NCBI GenBank assembly: GCA_031275405.1
Contig: JAISOV010000052.1
Span: 1-64,000 of the forward strand
Length of the DNA stretch: 64,000 bases
Reading direction: 5' to 3'
DNA from: Clostridium sp.
GTDB lineage: Bacteria > Bacillota > Clostridia > Lachnospirales > Lachnospiraceae
A program made the position numbers and the translations under genes. This document shows, piece after piece, positions 45,794 through 54,717 of the stretch. Positions within the stretch are counted from its first letter, which is position 1. Each line of letters opens with the position of its first letter. The notes under the pieces were generated by a model, which searched no databases, was not told the origin of the DNA, and saw only the letters and a program-made list of their open reading frames with translations.

Positions 45794-45821
45794 ATTATAA
45801 CTCATCTGTCCAAAACCTCAA
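45794..45821 (-). promoter_or_regulatory. Promoter of the fla/che operon
   Basis: On the minus strand, TTGAGG (45816-45821) and TATAAT (45794-45799) are separated by 16 bp, just before flgB. The -10 is perfect. An AT-rich stretch (about 45828-45850) lies upstream. No sigma-D-type promoter or CodY box was seen here. The rest of the 180-bp codY-flgB gap shows no clear terminator. Confidence 0.75.
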
Positions 45822-45949
45822 GACATCATTTATAAAAAAAATAATCCATTTGCCGCCAGAAAAAAGAGATTGATTGAACAAGCAAAAAATCCCTTTCCTT
45901 TCCAGCAAATCCTTTTGCCCTATGTTTCCGTTTTACCTGCTGCCGCGTT

Positions 45950-46732
45950 TCATCTCGGCGATCGTTTCATCTCGGCGATCTCGTCAAAGATCACGTCGTT
46001 CAGCACTTTGATGTAGGTTCCCTTCATCCCGGAAGACCGCGACTCGATCACCCCGGCGCTCTCGAACTTCCGGAGGGCGTTGACGATCACGGAACGGGTG
46101 ATTCCTACCCTGTCGGCGATCTTGCTCGCCACCAAGATCCCTTCCGTTCCGCTCAGCTCATCAAAGATGTGGGTGATCGCTTCCATCTCTGAAAAGGACA
46201 GGGTGCTGATAGCGGATTTCACCATGCTCAGCTTACGGCTCTCCGCCGCGCTCTCCTCGTTCACGGCGCGGAGCATTTCCAGGCCTACCACCGTAGTGCC
46301 GTACTCGCACAAGATAATGTCGTCAATATCATACTGGGACCTACATTTGTAGATGAACAGGGTGCCCAGCCGCTCCCCCGCGATCTCAATCGGTGAAATG
46401 ACCGCCTGGAATTTCTTGATATCCGGACTCTCAAAGCCCAGAGTCTCCAGATTCACATTCTCTTTGGTGGAAAGCACGCCTAGAAGCCGCTCGTTCAGCA
46501 GGGGATCTATGAAGCCTCCCATGTTCTCGTCCAGCAGCTCCGTGACCAAGTCCAGCCCCTCGATCTTCGCCACGCCAAGCACTTTCCCTTTCCGGCTGAT
46601 GACCAGAATATTAGAACTTAAAATTTCGCTCATGACTTTACAAATATCGTTGAATACTACCTTGCTGGAATTATTATTGTGTAATAATTTCCCGATCTTC
46701 CTGGTCTTATCCAGTAACTGTACACTGCCCAT
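45950..46732 (-). CDS. codY: Global GTP/branched-chain amino acid sensing repressor CodY
   Basis: The product has 260 aa. The N-terminal GAF domain begins MGSVQLLDKTRKIGKLLHN. A winged HTH lies at about 200-250 with ASKIADRVGITRSVIVNALR and KFESAGVIESRSSGMKGTYI. CodY senses GTP and branched-chain amino acids, and controls nitrogen, motility and sporulation genes in relatives. The ATG at 46732 has GGAGG 7 nt upstream, which rules out earlier in-frame ATGs. The last codons lie in a 17-bp tandem duplication that changes the final residues to KRSPR. Confidence 0.96.
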   Translation of the reverse strand: MGSVQLLDKTRKIGKLLHNNNSSKVVFNDICKVMSEILSSNILVISRKGKVLGVAKIEGLDLVTELLDENMGGFIDPLLNERLLGVLSTKENVNLETLGFESPDIKKFQAVISPIEIAGERLGTLFIYKCRSQYDIDDIILCEYGTTVVGLEMLRAVNEESAAESRKLSMVKSAISTLSFSEMEAITHIFDELSGTEGILVASKIADRVGITRSVIVNALRKFESAGVIESRSSGMKGTYIKVLNDVIFDEIAEMKRSPR

Positions 46733-46845
46733 ATACATTCCTCCATCCCTTTGTGCCAAGCCGCCCCCCTCCTGCATTCCCGCAGGGTATGATAAGGTGC
46801 GTTCCTCTTGCAAGAAATACGGCTGTCCTCTGACATCTTAGGTTC

Positions 46846-46874
46846 ATTCTAACACAGATGAAATCAGATTACAA
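46846..46874 (-). promoter_or_regulatory. codY promoter
   Basis: On the minus strand, TTGTAA (46869-46874) and TAGAAT (46846-46851) are spaced exactly 17 bp. The predicted start is about 105 nt before the codY start codon. An AT-rich stretch lies just upstream. Confidence 0.7.
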
Positions 46875-46908
46875 GCCGTATCTTTTTATTTTTTTTGTAT
46901 TTTTTATG

Positions 46909-46923
46909 TTTTATGAGAAAATT
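46909..46923. promoter_or_regulatory. Weak CodY-box-like sequence upstream of codY
   Basis: On the minus strand the sequence AATTTTCTCATAAAA matches the CodY consensus at 11 of 15 positions. It lies about 35 bp upstream of the codY -35 element. It could serve autoregulation, but at this match level in AT-rich DNA chance is likely. Confidence 0.25.
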
Positions 46924-46957
46924 ATGACACTACGCCCAGCGAAGGAACCGCCGCCGC

Positions 46958-49111
46958 TCACAAAGCGGGCGTTTTCCCGCCTTCTTCGCGGCTCTGCACG
47001 TGACCGCACTGCGGATCCATGCAGACCAGGTTCTTTCCTTTTTCCAGCATCATCCCCCCGCATTCGGGGCATTTCTCTCCGGACGGCTTTTGCCATACCA
47101 TGAAATCACAGTCCGGATTCCCGGCGCAGCCGTAATATTTCCTGCCCTTCTTGGTCTTGCGCAGCACGATGTCTTTGCCGCATTTCGGACAGGCGACCCC
47201 GATTTTTTCAAAATAAGGCTTGGTGTTGCGGCATTCGGGGAAACCCGGACAGGCAAGGAAGCGTCCGTGGGGACCGTATTTGATCACCATGTTGCGTCCG
47301 CAGAACTGGCAGACCTCCTCCGACACCTCTTCTTCGATCTTGATCTGCTCCAGCTCCTTCTCCGCGTTTTGGACGGCTTCGTCCAGATCGGGATAAAAAT
47401 TGGACACGATGGTCTTCCACTTCACGGTCCCCATCTCCACCCCGTCTAGCAGGGCTTCCATGTTCGCGGTGAAGTTCACATCGACGATGGTCGGAAAGGC
47501 TTCTTTCATCATGTTGTTTACGACTTCCCCCAGCTCCGTCACATAGAGGTTCTTGTTTTCCCTGGTGATGTAGTGGCGGGCAAGGATGGTAGTGATCGTG
47601 GGGGCATAGGTGCTGGGACGGCCTATCCCCAATTCTTCCAGCGCCTTGACCAAAGAGGCTTCCGTATAATGGGCGGGGGGCTGTGTAAAATGCTGTCCGG
47701 GATCCAGTCCAAGCAGGGTCAGCACGCTGTCCTGGCTCAAGGAAACGGACAAGGAACCGTCGTCCTCCTGCGTTTCCTCTTCCTGCGAGTATACGCTTAG
47801 GTAGCCTTGAAAGACCACGCGGGAAGCGGACAGGGTGAAGACGTGGCAGTCCGGCGCGACCGCCGCAGCCTCTGCGAAACGCGCCCCTCTTTCCGCCGTC
47901 TTCGTATCCTGGAACGCTTCTATCTTAACGGAGGTCGTCTCCTGCTTCGCCTGGCTCATCTGGCTCGCGGTGAAGCGTTTCCAGATCAGCTGGTACAGGC
48001 GGAACAGATCCCGTGGCAGCTGCTCCTTCACCGCAAGGGGCAGACGCGTGATGTCCGTAGGGCGGATCGCTTCGTGCGCGTCCTGGATCTTCTTGCCGCT
48101 CTTTTTTTCCGCGGCCACAGTCGTAGCATACTCTTCCCCATAGGCGGACAGGATAAACCCCCTCGCGCTGCTGCGGGCTTCTTCGGATACCCTGACGGAA
48201 TCGGTACGCAAGTAGGTGATCAGGCCTACCGTTCCCTCTCCTTTGATCTCCACGCCCTCATAAAGCTGCTGCGCCAGACGCATAGTCTTCTGGGTGGAGA
48301 AATTCAGGCCTTTGCTGGCTTCCTGCTGTAACGTGGACGTCGTAAAAGGCAGGGGCGCCTTTTTTAGACGTTCTCCCTTTTTGACCTCCGCCACCCGGTA
48401 GGACGCGCCCGCCAACGCGGCGGTCAGGGCTTCCATCTCTTCTTTGCTGCCGATCGCGCGCCTGCCTTCCCGTGTTCCGTAATATTTTGCCGTAAGGGGC
48501 TTTTTTTCCCCTTTCGCCTGCAGCCGCGCTTCCAAGGTCCAGTATTCTTCCGGGATGAAGGCGTTGATCTCGTCCTCCCGGTCGCAGATGATACGCAGGG
48601 CCACGGACTGCACACGCCCCGCGCTCAAGCCCCGTTTCACTTTTGCCCATAGAAGCGGGGAAATGCGGTAGCCCACCATGCGGTCCAGCATACGTCTTGC
48701 CTGCTGGGCATCCACCAGATCCATGTCGATCTCACGGGCATGTCTCAGGGATTCCTTGACCGCGTTCTTGGTGATCTCATGGAAAGCGATGCGATAGACT
48801 TTCTTCCCCTCCAGTTTCAGCGCCTGCAGCAGGTGCCAGGAGATGGCTTCCCCCTCCCGGTCGGGGTCGGTCGCCAGATAGACTTTTTCGGCTTTCTTCA
48901 CCGCCTTGCGCAGATTTGCCAGAAGATCGCCTTTTCCGCGAATGGTGATGTATTTCGGCTCGTAGTCATGCTGCGCGTCGAAGCCTAGCTGGCTTTTGGG
49001 CAGATCCCGCACATGCCCGTTGCTTGCCGCCACCTCGTAGTTTGCTCCGAGGAACTTCTTGATCGTCTTGACTTTTGCCGGTGACTCTACGATTACCAGA
49101 TATTTCGCCAT
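46958..49111 (-). CDS. topA: DNA topoisomerase I
   Basis: The product has 717 aa and is a type IA enzyme relaxing negative supercoils. The Toprim domain has LVIVESPAKVKTIKKFL and ATDPDREGEAISWHLLQ. The catalytic Tyr lies in VGLITYLRTDSVR. Three C4 zinc ribbons close the protein (CQFCGRNMVIKYG, CPKCGKDIVLRKT, CPECGGMMLEKGK). The ATG at 49111 has AAGGGGA 8 nt upstream. An upstream in-frame extension is not family-like. A small GC hairpin overlaps the 3' end, without a U-run. Confidence 0.97.
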   Translation of the reverse strand: MAKYLVIVESPAKVKTIKKFLGANYEVAASNGHVRDLPKSQLGFDAQHDYEPKYITIRGKGDLLANLRKAVKKAEKVYLATDPDREGEAISWHLLQALKLEGKKVYRIAFHEITKNAVKESLRHAREIDMDLVDAQQARRMLDRMVGYRISPLLWAKVKRGLSAGRVQSVALRIICDREDEINAFIPEEYWTLEARLQAKGEKKPLTAKYYGTREGRRAIGSKEEMEALTAALAGASYRVAEVKKGERLKKAPLPFTTSTLQQEASKGLNFSTQKTMRLAQQLYEGVEIKGEGTVGLITYLRTDSVRVSEEARSSARGFILSAYGEEYATTVAAEKKSGKKIQDAHEAIRPTDITRLPLAVKEQLPRDLFRLYQLIWKRFTASQMSQAKQETTSVKIEAFQDTKTAERGARFAEAAAVAPDCHVFTLSASRVVFQGYLSVYSQEEETQEDDGSLSVSLSQDSVLTLLGLDPGQHFTQPPAHYTEASLVKALEELGIGRPSTYAPTITTILARHYITRENKNLYVTELGEVVNNMMKEAFPTIVDVNFTANMEALLDGVEMGTVKWKTIVSNFYPDLDEAVQNAEKELEQIKIEEEVSEEVCQFCGRNMVIKYGPHGRFLACPGFPECRNTKPYFEKIGVACPKCGKDIVLRKTKKGRKYYGCAGNPDCDFMVWQKPSGEKCPECGGMMLEKGKNLVCMDPQCGHVQSREEGGKTPAL

Positions 49112-49238
49112 ACACTGTCCCCTTACTGTCCCGCTGTACGGACTGCCTCCGCCGGACCCGTCCGTCCGAACGCTTTCCCGCCGGTTCCAAACCGCGCGGC
49201 GCGGCCGGCCGTTGCCGCCATTTCCGCTAATGTGAACC

Positions 49239-49267
49239 ACTATACACCAAAATAAATTTGATTGCAA
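49239..49267 (-). promoter_or_regulatory. topA promoter
   Basis: On the minus strand, TTGCAA (49262-49267) and TATAGT (49239-49244) are separated by 17 bp in an AT-rich segment, about 130 bp before the topA start codon. The divergent trkA gene starts about 100 bp away on the other side. Its own promoter is not clear, with only a TACACT at 49324-49329. Confidence 0.65.
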
Positions 49268-49373
49268 GCAAAAATACGGAATCGCTTCCTGATTTATTGC
49301 TTCATTTTTTTTGCCCGATGTGGTACACTGTAGCTATTCCGATACCAAAGACCAATCCAGAAAGGGCATGACC

Positions 49374-50732
49374 ATGCAGATCATCATTGTCGGGTGCGGC
49401 AAAGTAGGCTGTACCTTAGTAGAGCATTTAAGCAAGGAAAATCATGACATCACCGTGATCGATGAAAAAGAGGACCGCGTCCGCGCCATCACCGACGAGC
49501 TGGACGCCAAGGGGATCGTCGGCAACGGCGTCAGCTACCAGACGCTGGCGGAGGCCGACGTACACCACGCCGACTTATTAATCGCCGTGACCGGCTCCGA
49601 CGAGCAGAACCTCTTATGCTGCGTGATCGCCCGCAAGGCCGGCAGCTGTAAAGCGATTGCTTCCGTGCGTAATCCCATATATGGCAAGGAAGTCGAATTT
49701 TTAAGGGAAAAACTGGGGCTTGCCATGATTATCAATCCGGATCTGATCTGCGCTTCCGCGATTGCCCGGGTCTTCCAGTTCCCCTCCGCCGTCAAGGTGG
49801 ATTCTTTTTCCAAAGGGCGGGTGGAGCTTCTGCATTTCCGCGTGGCCAAGGACAACATCCTGAACAATTACAAGCTCTTCCATATCCGCAACACCTTGAA
49901 ATGCGACGTCTTAGTCTGCATGGTGAAGCGCAGGGAGGAAATCATCATCCCAAGGGGCGACCTGGTCTTCCTTGAGGGAGATATGATCGCCATTATCGCC
50001 GCTCCTTCCAAAGCAAATGATTTTTTCCGCAAAATCGGGCTGAACACCGGGCGGATCCACACCGCCATGATCGTGGGAGGCGGAAAGACGACATACTACC
50101 TCGCGCGGCGGCTGCTCTCGGTGGGTATTGAAACCAAGATCATCGAGAGAAACGCCGCCCGCTGTGAGGAACTGAGCGAACTGCTCCCCAAAGCCATCGT
50201 CATCCACGGAGACGGCACCGATCAGAGGCTTCTTTTACAGGAGGGGCTGGAACAGGTGGAGGGATTCGCCGCGCTGACCGGGATGGACGAGGAAAATATC
50301 CTGCTTTCCCTCTTTGCCAAACAGGTGTCGCACGCAAAGGCAGTGACCAAGGTGAACCGCATTAACTACCAGGGGGTCTTCGCGGAGCTGAATCTGGACA
50401 GCATTACCTATCCCCGGCTTCTGGCGGCGGACACCATCATCAAATATGCGCGTTCCATGAACGTCTCTCTGGACAGCAACGTGGAGAACCTCTACAAACT
50501 GGACGGAAGCAAGGCGGAAGCGCTGGAGATCTACATCCGGGAGGAATCCGAAGCGACAGGAACCCCTCTTGCCGCCCTGCGGATCAAGAAGAATGTGCTG
50601 GTGTGCTGTATCAGCCGGGGGAACCAGGTGATCCTCCCCGGAGGACAGGACGTGCTGCAGCCGGGGGATTCCGTGGTCATCGTCCTGACCGATTTAAGGC
50701 TTTCGGACATCAAAGATATTCTGGAGGATTAA
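49374..50732 (+). CDS. trkA: Potassium uptake regulatory protein TrkA
   Basis: The product has 452 aa. It has two tandem RCK units, each with a Rossmann NAD-binding motif (IIIVGCGKVGCTLVEHL at the start and AMIVGGGKTTYYLARRL near residue 227) and an RCK_C domain. It is cytoplasmic and gates the TrkH channel in response to nucleotides. The ATG at 49374 has AAAGGG 7 nt upstream. trkH follows 82 bp later on the same strand. Confidence 0.95.
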   Translation: MQIIIVGCGKVGCTLVEHLSKENHDITVIDEKEDRVRAITDELDAKGIVGNGVSYQTLAEADVHHADLLIAVTGSDEQNLLCCVIARKAGSCKAIASVRNPIYGKEVEFLREKLGLAMIINPDLICASAIARVFQFPSAVKVDSFSKGRVELLHFRVAKDNILNNYKLFHIRNTLKCDVLVCMVKRREEIIIPRGDLVFLEGDMIAIIAAPSKANDFFRKIGLNTGRIHTAMIVGGGKTTYYLARRLLSVGIETKIIERNAARCEELSELLPKAIVIHGDGTDQRLLLQEGLEQVEGFAALTGMDEENILLSLFAKQVSHAKAVTKVNRINYQGVFAELNLDSITYPRLLAADTIIKYARSMNVSLDSNVENLYKLDGSKAEALEIYIREESEATGTPLAALRIKKNVLVCCISRGNQVILPGGQDVLQPGDSVVIVLTDLRLSDIKDILED

Positions 50733-50814
50733 AACGGAAAAACGAACGTTTTCCAATCGGGTTTTGCCCTTTCGGGCGAAACATCCGCTTTGTCGGAGAA
50801 GGGTGAGTGCCGGT

Positions 50815-52257
50815 ATGAATTTTTCCATTATCAGATATACGATCAGCTGGATTTTGAAATTCGAAGGGCTGTTCCTCCTGCTTCCCTCCCTGGTGGGTCT
50901 GGTCTACCGGGAATACCAAGCCGCTCTGGTCTACGCGCTCACCGCCGCGGCCTGTCTGGTATGCAGTCTGCCGCTGAACCGGAAAAGGCCCGCCCGTTTT
51001 GAAATGTATCCCAAAGAGGGCTTTTTTGCCGTCGCCCTAAGCTGGACGATCTTGAGTATCGTGGGAGCCTTCCCCTTTGTCTTCACCGGAGATATTCCGA
51101 ATTACGCGGAAGCTTTGTTTGAAACCATCTCCGGCTTCACCACCACCGGAGCCAGCATACTGGAGGATGTGACGCGGCTGACACACGCCGGGCTGTTCTG
51201 GCGCAGCTTTACCCACTGGATCGGCGGCATGGGTGTGTTTGTCTTCATCATGGCGATCCTTCCTTTGATGGGGGGCAGTACCATGAACCTGATGAGGGCG
51301 GAAAGCACCGGACCGTCCGTGGGCAAACTGGTTCCCAAGGTCAAGGACACCGCCAAGATCCTCTATGAGCTGTATCTCGGGATCACCGTCGCGCAGGTCA
51401 TCTCGCTCTGCTTCTGTGGCGTGTCCTTCTTTGATTCCCTGCTCCTGACGTTCGGCACGGTGGGAACCGGCGGCTTCGGGATCCGCAACGACAGCCTGGC
51501 AAGCTACTCCGCCGCCGCGCAGAACGTGGTCACGCTGTTCATGGTTTTAAGCGGGATCAACTTCACCGTCTATTTCTGTCTGCTCCGCCGTCAGTGGAAG
51601 GAAGCTTTTTCCATTGAAGAAGTCCGCTGGTACTTAGGGATCATCGCTGCGTCGGCTTTGGTCATCACCTTGAATATTTTCCCCCGTTACGCTTCCGTTC
51701 CCGAAACCCTGCGCCACGCCTTTTTCCAGGTCGGCTCCGTCGTCACGACCACAGGGTATTCCACGGCGGATTTCGACCAGTGGCCGCAGCTCTCCAAGAC
51801 CATCCTGCTCATCCTGATGTTTATAGGCGCCTGCGCCGGAAGCACGGGAGGAGGGATCAAAGTTTCCCGGATCCTGACGCTGTTCAAGACCATCCATAAG
51901 GAGATTTCCATCCTTGCCCACCCCCGGCTGGTCAAGCGGATCAAGATGGGCGGGAAGACGCTTCCTCATGAGATCCTGCGCTCGATCAACGTCTTCCTCG
52001 CGGTCTACTGCGTGATCCTGCTTTCTTCCATCCTGCTGATCAGCGTGGACAACTTGGATTTCACCACGAATTTCTCCGCCGTCATCGCCGCCCTGAACAA
52101 CATCGGGCCGGGATTTTCCCTGGTCGGGCCGACGCGGAACTTCTCGCTGTACTCAGATTTTTCCAAGGTGGTGCTGATGTTTGATATGCTCGCGGGGAGA
52201 CTGGAGCTGTTCCCGCTGCTGATCCTGTTTACGCCGTCTTCCTGGAAGAAGTATTGA
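50815..52257 (+). CDS. trkH: Potassium uptake channel protein TrkH
   Basis: The product has 480 aa with about ten membrane helices. The four pore-loop filter regions are visible: SGFTTTGASILED, GTVGTGGFGIRN, GSVVTTTGYSTADF and ALNNIGPGFSLVGP. TrkH is the K+-conducting subunit and pairs with TrkA upstream. GGTGAG precedes the ATG at 50815, and the frame upstream of it lies in the intergenic gap. Confidence 0.96.
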   Translation: MNFSIIRYTISWILKFEGLFLLLPSLVGLVYREYQAALVYALTAAACLVCSLPLNRKRPARFEMYPKEGFFAVALSWTILSIVGAFPFVFTGDIPNYAEALFETISGFTTTGASILEDVTRLTHAGLFWRSFTHWIGGMGVFVFIMAILPLMGGSTMNLMRAESTGPSVGKLVPKVKDTAKILYELYLGITVAQVISLCFCGVSFFDSLLLTFGTVGTGGFGIRNDSLASYSAAAQNVVTLFMVLSGINFTVYFCLLRRQWKEAFSIEEVRWYLGIIAASALVITLNIFPRYASVPETLRHAFFQVGSVVTTTGYSTADFDQWPQLSKTILLILMFIGACAGSTGGGIKVSRILTLFKTIHKEISILAHPRLVKRIKMGGKTLPHEILRSINVFLAVYCVILLSSILLISVDNLDFTTNFSAVIAALNNIGPGFSLVGPTRNFSLYSDFSKVVLMFDMLAGRLELFPLLILFTPSSWKKY

Positions 52258-52325
52258 GCCTCCGGTCAGGAACCGTGACTGTGCGGCAAGGGCTGCGGAA
52301 CGCCTTCCCCAGAAGCCTATGGAGC

Positions 52326-52388
52326 ACTGCCCGGCAAAGGCCGCTGATCCTGTACCGCGAAGCGGAATGAATACTCCCGCTGGGCAGT
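52326..52388. terminator. Compound hairpin between convergent trkH and nrdR
   Basis: Outer arms ACTGCCC (52326-52332) and GGGCAGT (52382-52388) enclose a smaller CCGC-GAA-GCGG hairpin (52355-52365). Its position between two converging genes suggests a two-way transcription end. There is no clear U-run. The inner hairpin belongs to the GAA-loop family seen elsewhere in the window. Confidence 0.55.
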
Positions 52389-52393
52389 AACGC

Positions 52394-52843
52394 CTATTTC
52401 AGAAAGTTCTTCAGCTCTTCCAGGAACGTGTTGACGTCCTTGAACTCGCGGTACACGGAAGCGAAACGGACATAGGCGACGGCGTCCAGAACCATAAGTT
52501 TGTTCATGACCAGCTCTCCGATCGCCTGGCTCGGGATTTCTTTTTCTTCCCGATGAAAGATCTCGTTCTCTACCTGATCCACGAGCGCGGAGATCTGCCG
52601 CGCGCTTGCCGGCCGTTTGTGGCAGGCCCTCAGGATCCCGGCCTCCAGTTTGGCGCGGTCGTAGGCCTCCCGGTTGTCGTCCTTTTTGATGACGATCAGC
52701 GGGATCGTTTCCATCTTCTCATAAGTGGTGAAACGTTTCCCGCACTCGTCGCACATCCGGCGGCGGCGGATGGAATGGTTCTCCTCGACCGGCCTGGAGT
52801 CGATCACTCTGGTATTTTCATGGTTACAAAAAGGACATTTCAT
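52394..52843 (-). CDS. nrdR: Ribonucleotide reductase repressor NrdR
   Basis: The product has 149 aa. An N-terminal zinc ribbon (CPFCNHENTRVIDSR with partner MCDECGKRF) precedes an ATP-cone domain (VIKKDDNREAYDRAKLEAGI). NrdR senses ATP/dATP and represses reductase genes by binding NrdR boxes. The ATG at 52843 has GGGAG 6 nt upstream. It stays with ylmC near sigG, as in many clostridia. Confidence 0.96.
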   Translation of the reverse strand: MKCPFCNHENTRVIDSRPVEENHSIRRRRMCDECGKRFTTYEKMETIPLIVIKKDDNREAYDRAKLEAGILRACHKRPASARQISALVDQVENEIFHREEKEIPSQAIGELVMNKLMVLDAVAYVRFASVYREFKDVNTFLEELKNFLK

Positions 52844-52908
52844 CTTCGCTCCCGTCCGTCCGCGTCTGCGCGCACTTCTGTCTTGTATTGGCATTTATTA
52901 TACGAAAT

Positions 52909-53139
52909 TCAGCGCTTTATGTCAATCAGAATGATGTCCGGCCCGATCTGCCGAATATCCTTGTACGGAATGATGATGTCCTGTTCACAGTGCAGGAAGC
53001 TGAAAAGCTTGTTGCCTCCCGGTATGATGATACTATGGATGCAGCCGCAGTCGTCGAATTCAAAATCCGTCACTCTCCCAAGGCGCCTACAGTCCTTGAT
53101 ATTGATCACGTCCTTACAGCGGAACTCCGAATAGCGCAT
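52909..53139 (-). CDS. YlmC/YmxH family PRC-barrel protein
   Basis: The product has 76 aa. It is a small beta-barrel protein with MRYSEFRCKDVINIKDCRRL, then GRVTDFEFDD and an IPYKDIRQIGPDIILID end, matching the sporulation-associated YlmC/YmxH group. GGAGGAA lies before the ATG at 53139; a longer in-frame reading is not family-like. The function is unsettled. In clostridia it usually lies next to sigG. Confidence 0.85.
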   Translation of the reverse strand: MRYSEFRCKDVINIKDCRRLGRVTDFEFDDCGCIHSIIIPGGNKLFSFLHCEQDIIIPYKDIRQIGPDIILIDIKR

Positions 53140-53227
53140 ATCTTCCTCCACCCTTTTCTGATTAGTATATGCGGGGGATCCGTGAAGGTTCCGCCTGACA
53201 AAATTTCCGCCGACGCCTGGATTCGGA

Positions 53228-53257
53228 GTATATCTTTCCTCCTGACCGCACATACTA
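53228..53257 (+). promoter_or_regulatory. Sigma-G/F type promoter of sigG
   Basis: GTATA (53228-53232) and CATACTA (53251-53257) are 18 bp apart, fitting the Bacillus sigma-G consensus gHATR-N17/18-CATWMTA at every position. The predicted start is near 53264, about 70 nt before the sigG ATG. In Bacillus sigG is read by sigma-F and then by itself, so self-activation is the natural reading here. Confidence 0.65.
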
Positions 53258-53333
53258 CCTAATATCCCGACGGATCGTCCGGCTCTGGATCCGGCTGGAA
53301 TCTCATACCAATTATTGACGGAGGCGACCATCT

Positions 53334-54113
53334 ATGGCACAAGGAAAAGTAGAAATCTGCGGTGTAAACACAGCCAAACTCCCGCTCTTGAAAGCAGGGG
53401 AGAAAGAAGAACTGTTCAGCAGGATCGAAGCCGGCGACCTGGACGCACGCAAACAATACATCGAGGGGAACCTGCGTCTGGTACTGAGCGTCATCAAGCG
53501 TTTTTCCTCCAGCAACGAAAATGTGGACGATCTGTTTCAGATCGGCTGTATCGGGCTGATCAAAGCCATAGACAACTTCGACTCTTCCCTGAACGTCAAA
53601 TTCTCCACCTACGCGGTTCCCATGATCATCGGGGAAATCCGGCGGTTCCTCCGGGATAACAACAGCATCCGCGTTTCCCGCTCCCTCAAGGACACCGCCT
53701 ACAAAGCCATTTACGCAAGGGAGGCGCTGACCCGCAAGAACCTGAAGGAGCCTACGATCGAAGAGATCGCCGGAGAGGTGGGCATATCCAAGGAAGACAT
53801 CGTATACGCCATGGACGCCATCCAGAACCCGATGAGCCTGTACGAGCCGATTTTCACCGACGGCGGCGATACTTTATTCGTCATGGATCAGATCAGCGAT
53901 AAGAAGAACAAGGAAGAGACCTGGGTGGAACATCTCTCCCTGAGCGAAGCCATGAAAAAATTAGGCGACAGGGAGCATGAGATCATCTCCCTGCGCTTCT
54001 TCGAGGGGAAGACGCAGATGGAGGTGGCGGACATCATCGGAATCTCCCAAGCCCAGGTCTCGCGCCTGGAAAAAAACGCCTTGCGCACGATGCGCAATTT
54101 CCTGACGGCATAG
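53334..54113 (+). CDS. sigG: Forespore sigma factor SigG
   Basis: The product has 259 aa. The N-terminus MAQGKVEICGVNTAKLPLL is typical of sigma-G. Region 2 is VDDLFQIGCIGLIKAIDNFD and VKFSTYAVPMIIGEIRRFLR. Region 4 ends EVADIIGISQAQVSRLEKNA. It directs late forespore genes. Unlike the usual clostridial order, it is on the strand opposite sigE and ylmC-nrdR. It ends 3 bp from the convergent VanZ-like gene. Confidence 0.95.
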   Translation: MAQGKVEICGVNTAKLPLLKAGEKEELFSRIEAGDLDARKQYIEGNLRLVLSVIKRFSSSNENVDDLFQIGCIGLIKAIDNFDSSLNVKFSTYAVPMIIGEIRRFLRDNNSIRVSRSLKDTAYKAIYAREALTRKNLKEPTIEEIAGEVGISKEDIVYAMDAIQNPMSLYEPIFTDGGDTLFVMDQISDKKNKEETWVEHLSLSEAMKKLGDREHEIISLRFFEGKTQMEVADIIGISQAQVSRLEKNALRTMRNFLTA

Positions 54114-54116
54114 CGG

Positions 54117-54641
54117 CTACTTCCTTTTCCTGCCGACGTGGCAGAACCAGCGAAACAGGGCATAGCCGACCGCGTTCCCTATGACATTCGTCAGGATGTC
54201 GTCGATCTGAAAGAAGCCTCTCCGTGTCACCAGCTGTAGGCATTCGATCCCCGCACTGGTCAGCAGCCCGAACAGAAAACTGACAGGGAGCTTCCGGACA
54301 CAGGGAACAGCCCAGGCGCAGACGCAGCCGTAAGGGATGAACAGAAAGATGTTTTCTATGACATAGGCGTTGTTGCGCCGGTTAATGCCCCATGTGGAGA
54401 AAAGCTCCCAGTCGATCCCTTTCCGGCTCCCCGGCTCTCTGGACAGAAAGGTCAGAGAAAGGAGGATGACCAGATACATAAAAAGGCAGACAAGAGCCAA
54501 AACGGACAGGGAGGTTTTCCGTCTTGCCCGTTTCACCCCGTTGACGGCGCAGAGCAGGACGGCCATGAAAATCCCGGCCAGAATGCCGTAAGGCAGGTAA
54601 CGGACGGTTTCCATCATATCCTTTATGATATATTTGAACAT
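54117..54641 (-). CDS. VanZ-like membrane protein
   Basis: The product has 174 aa with about four membrane helices. The VanZ pattern is visible: NAYVIENIFLFIPYGCV followed by FGLLTSAGIECLQLVTRRGF, then QIDDILTNVIGNAVGY. AGAGG lies 7 nt before the ATG at 54641. VanZ proteins are named for low-level teicoplanin resistance, but most chromosomal copies have no known role and resistance should not be assumed. It lies between sigG and sigE and interrupts their usual pairing. Confidence 0.85.
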   Translation of the reverse strand: MFKYIIKDMMETVRYLPYGILAGIFMAVLLCAVNGVKRARRKTSLSVLALVCLFMYLVILLSLTFLSREPGSRKGIDWELFSTWGINRRNNAYVIENIFLFIPYGCVCAWAVPCVRKLPVSFLFGLLTSAGIECLQLVTRRGFFQIDDILTNVIGNAVGYALFRWFCHVGRKRK

Positions 54642-54717
54642 CGAAATACCTCTGCCCATGTGCGGACGCTGATCCTAAAAGCTTACGCCTGTGCCGCCGC
54701 ACCGTTTCCACTCGGCG

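Noticed and set aside
45768-45949. c-di-GMP riboswitch or CodY box before flgB
   Set aside because: No conserved riboswitch core or acceptable CodY consensus match was seen in this gap.
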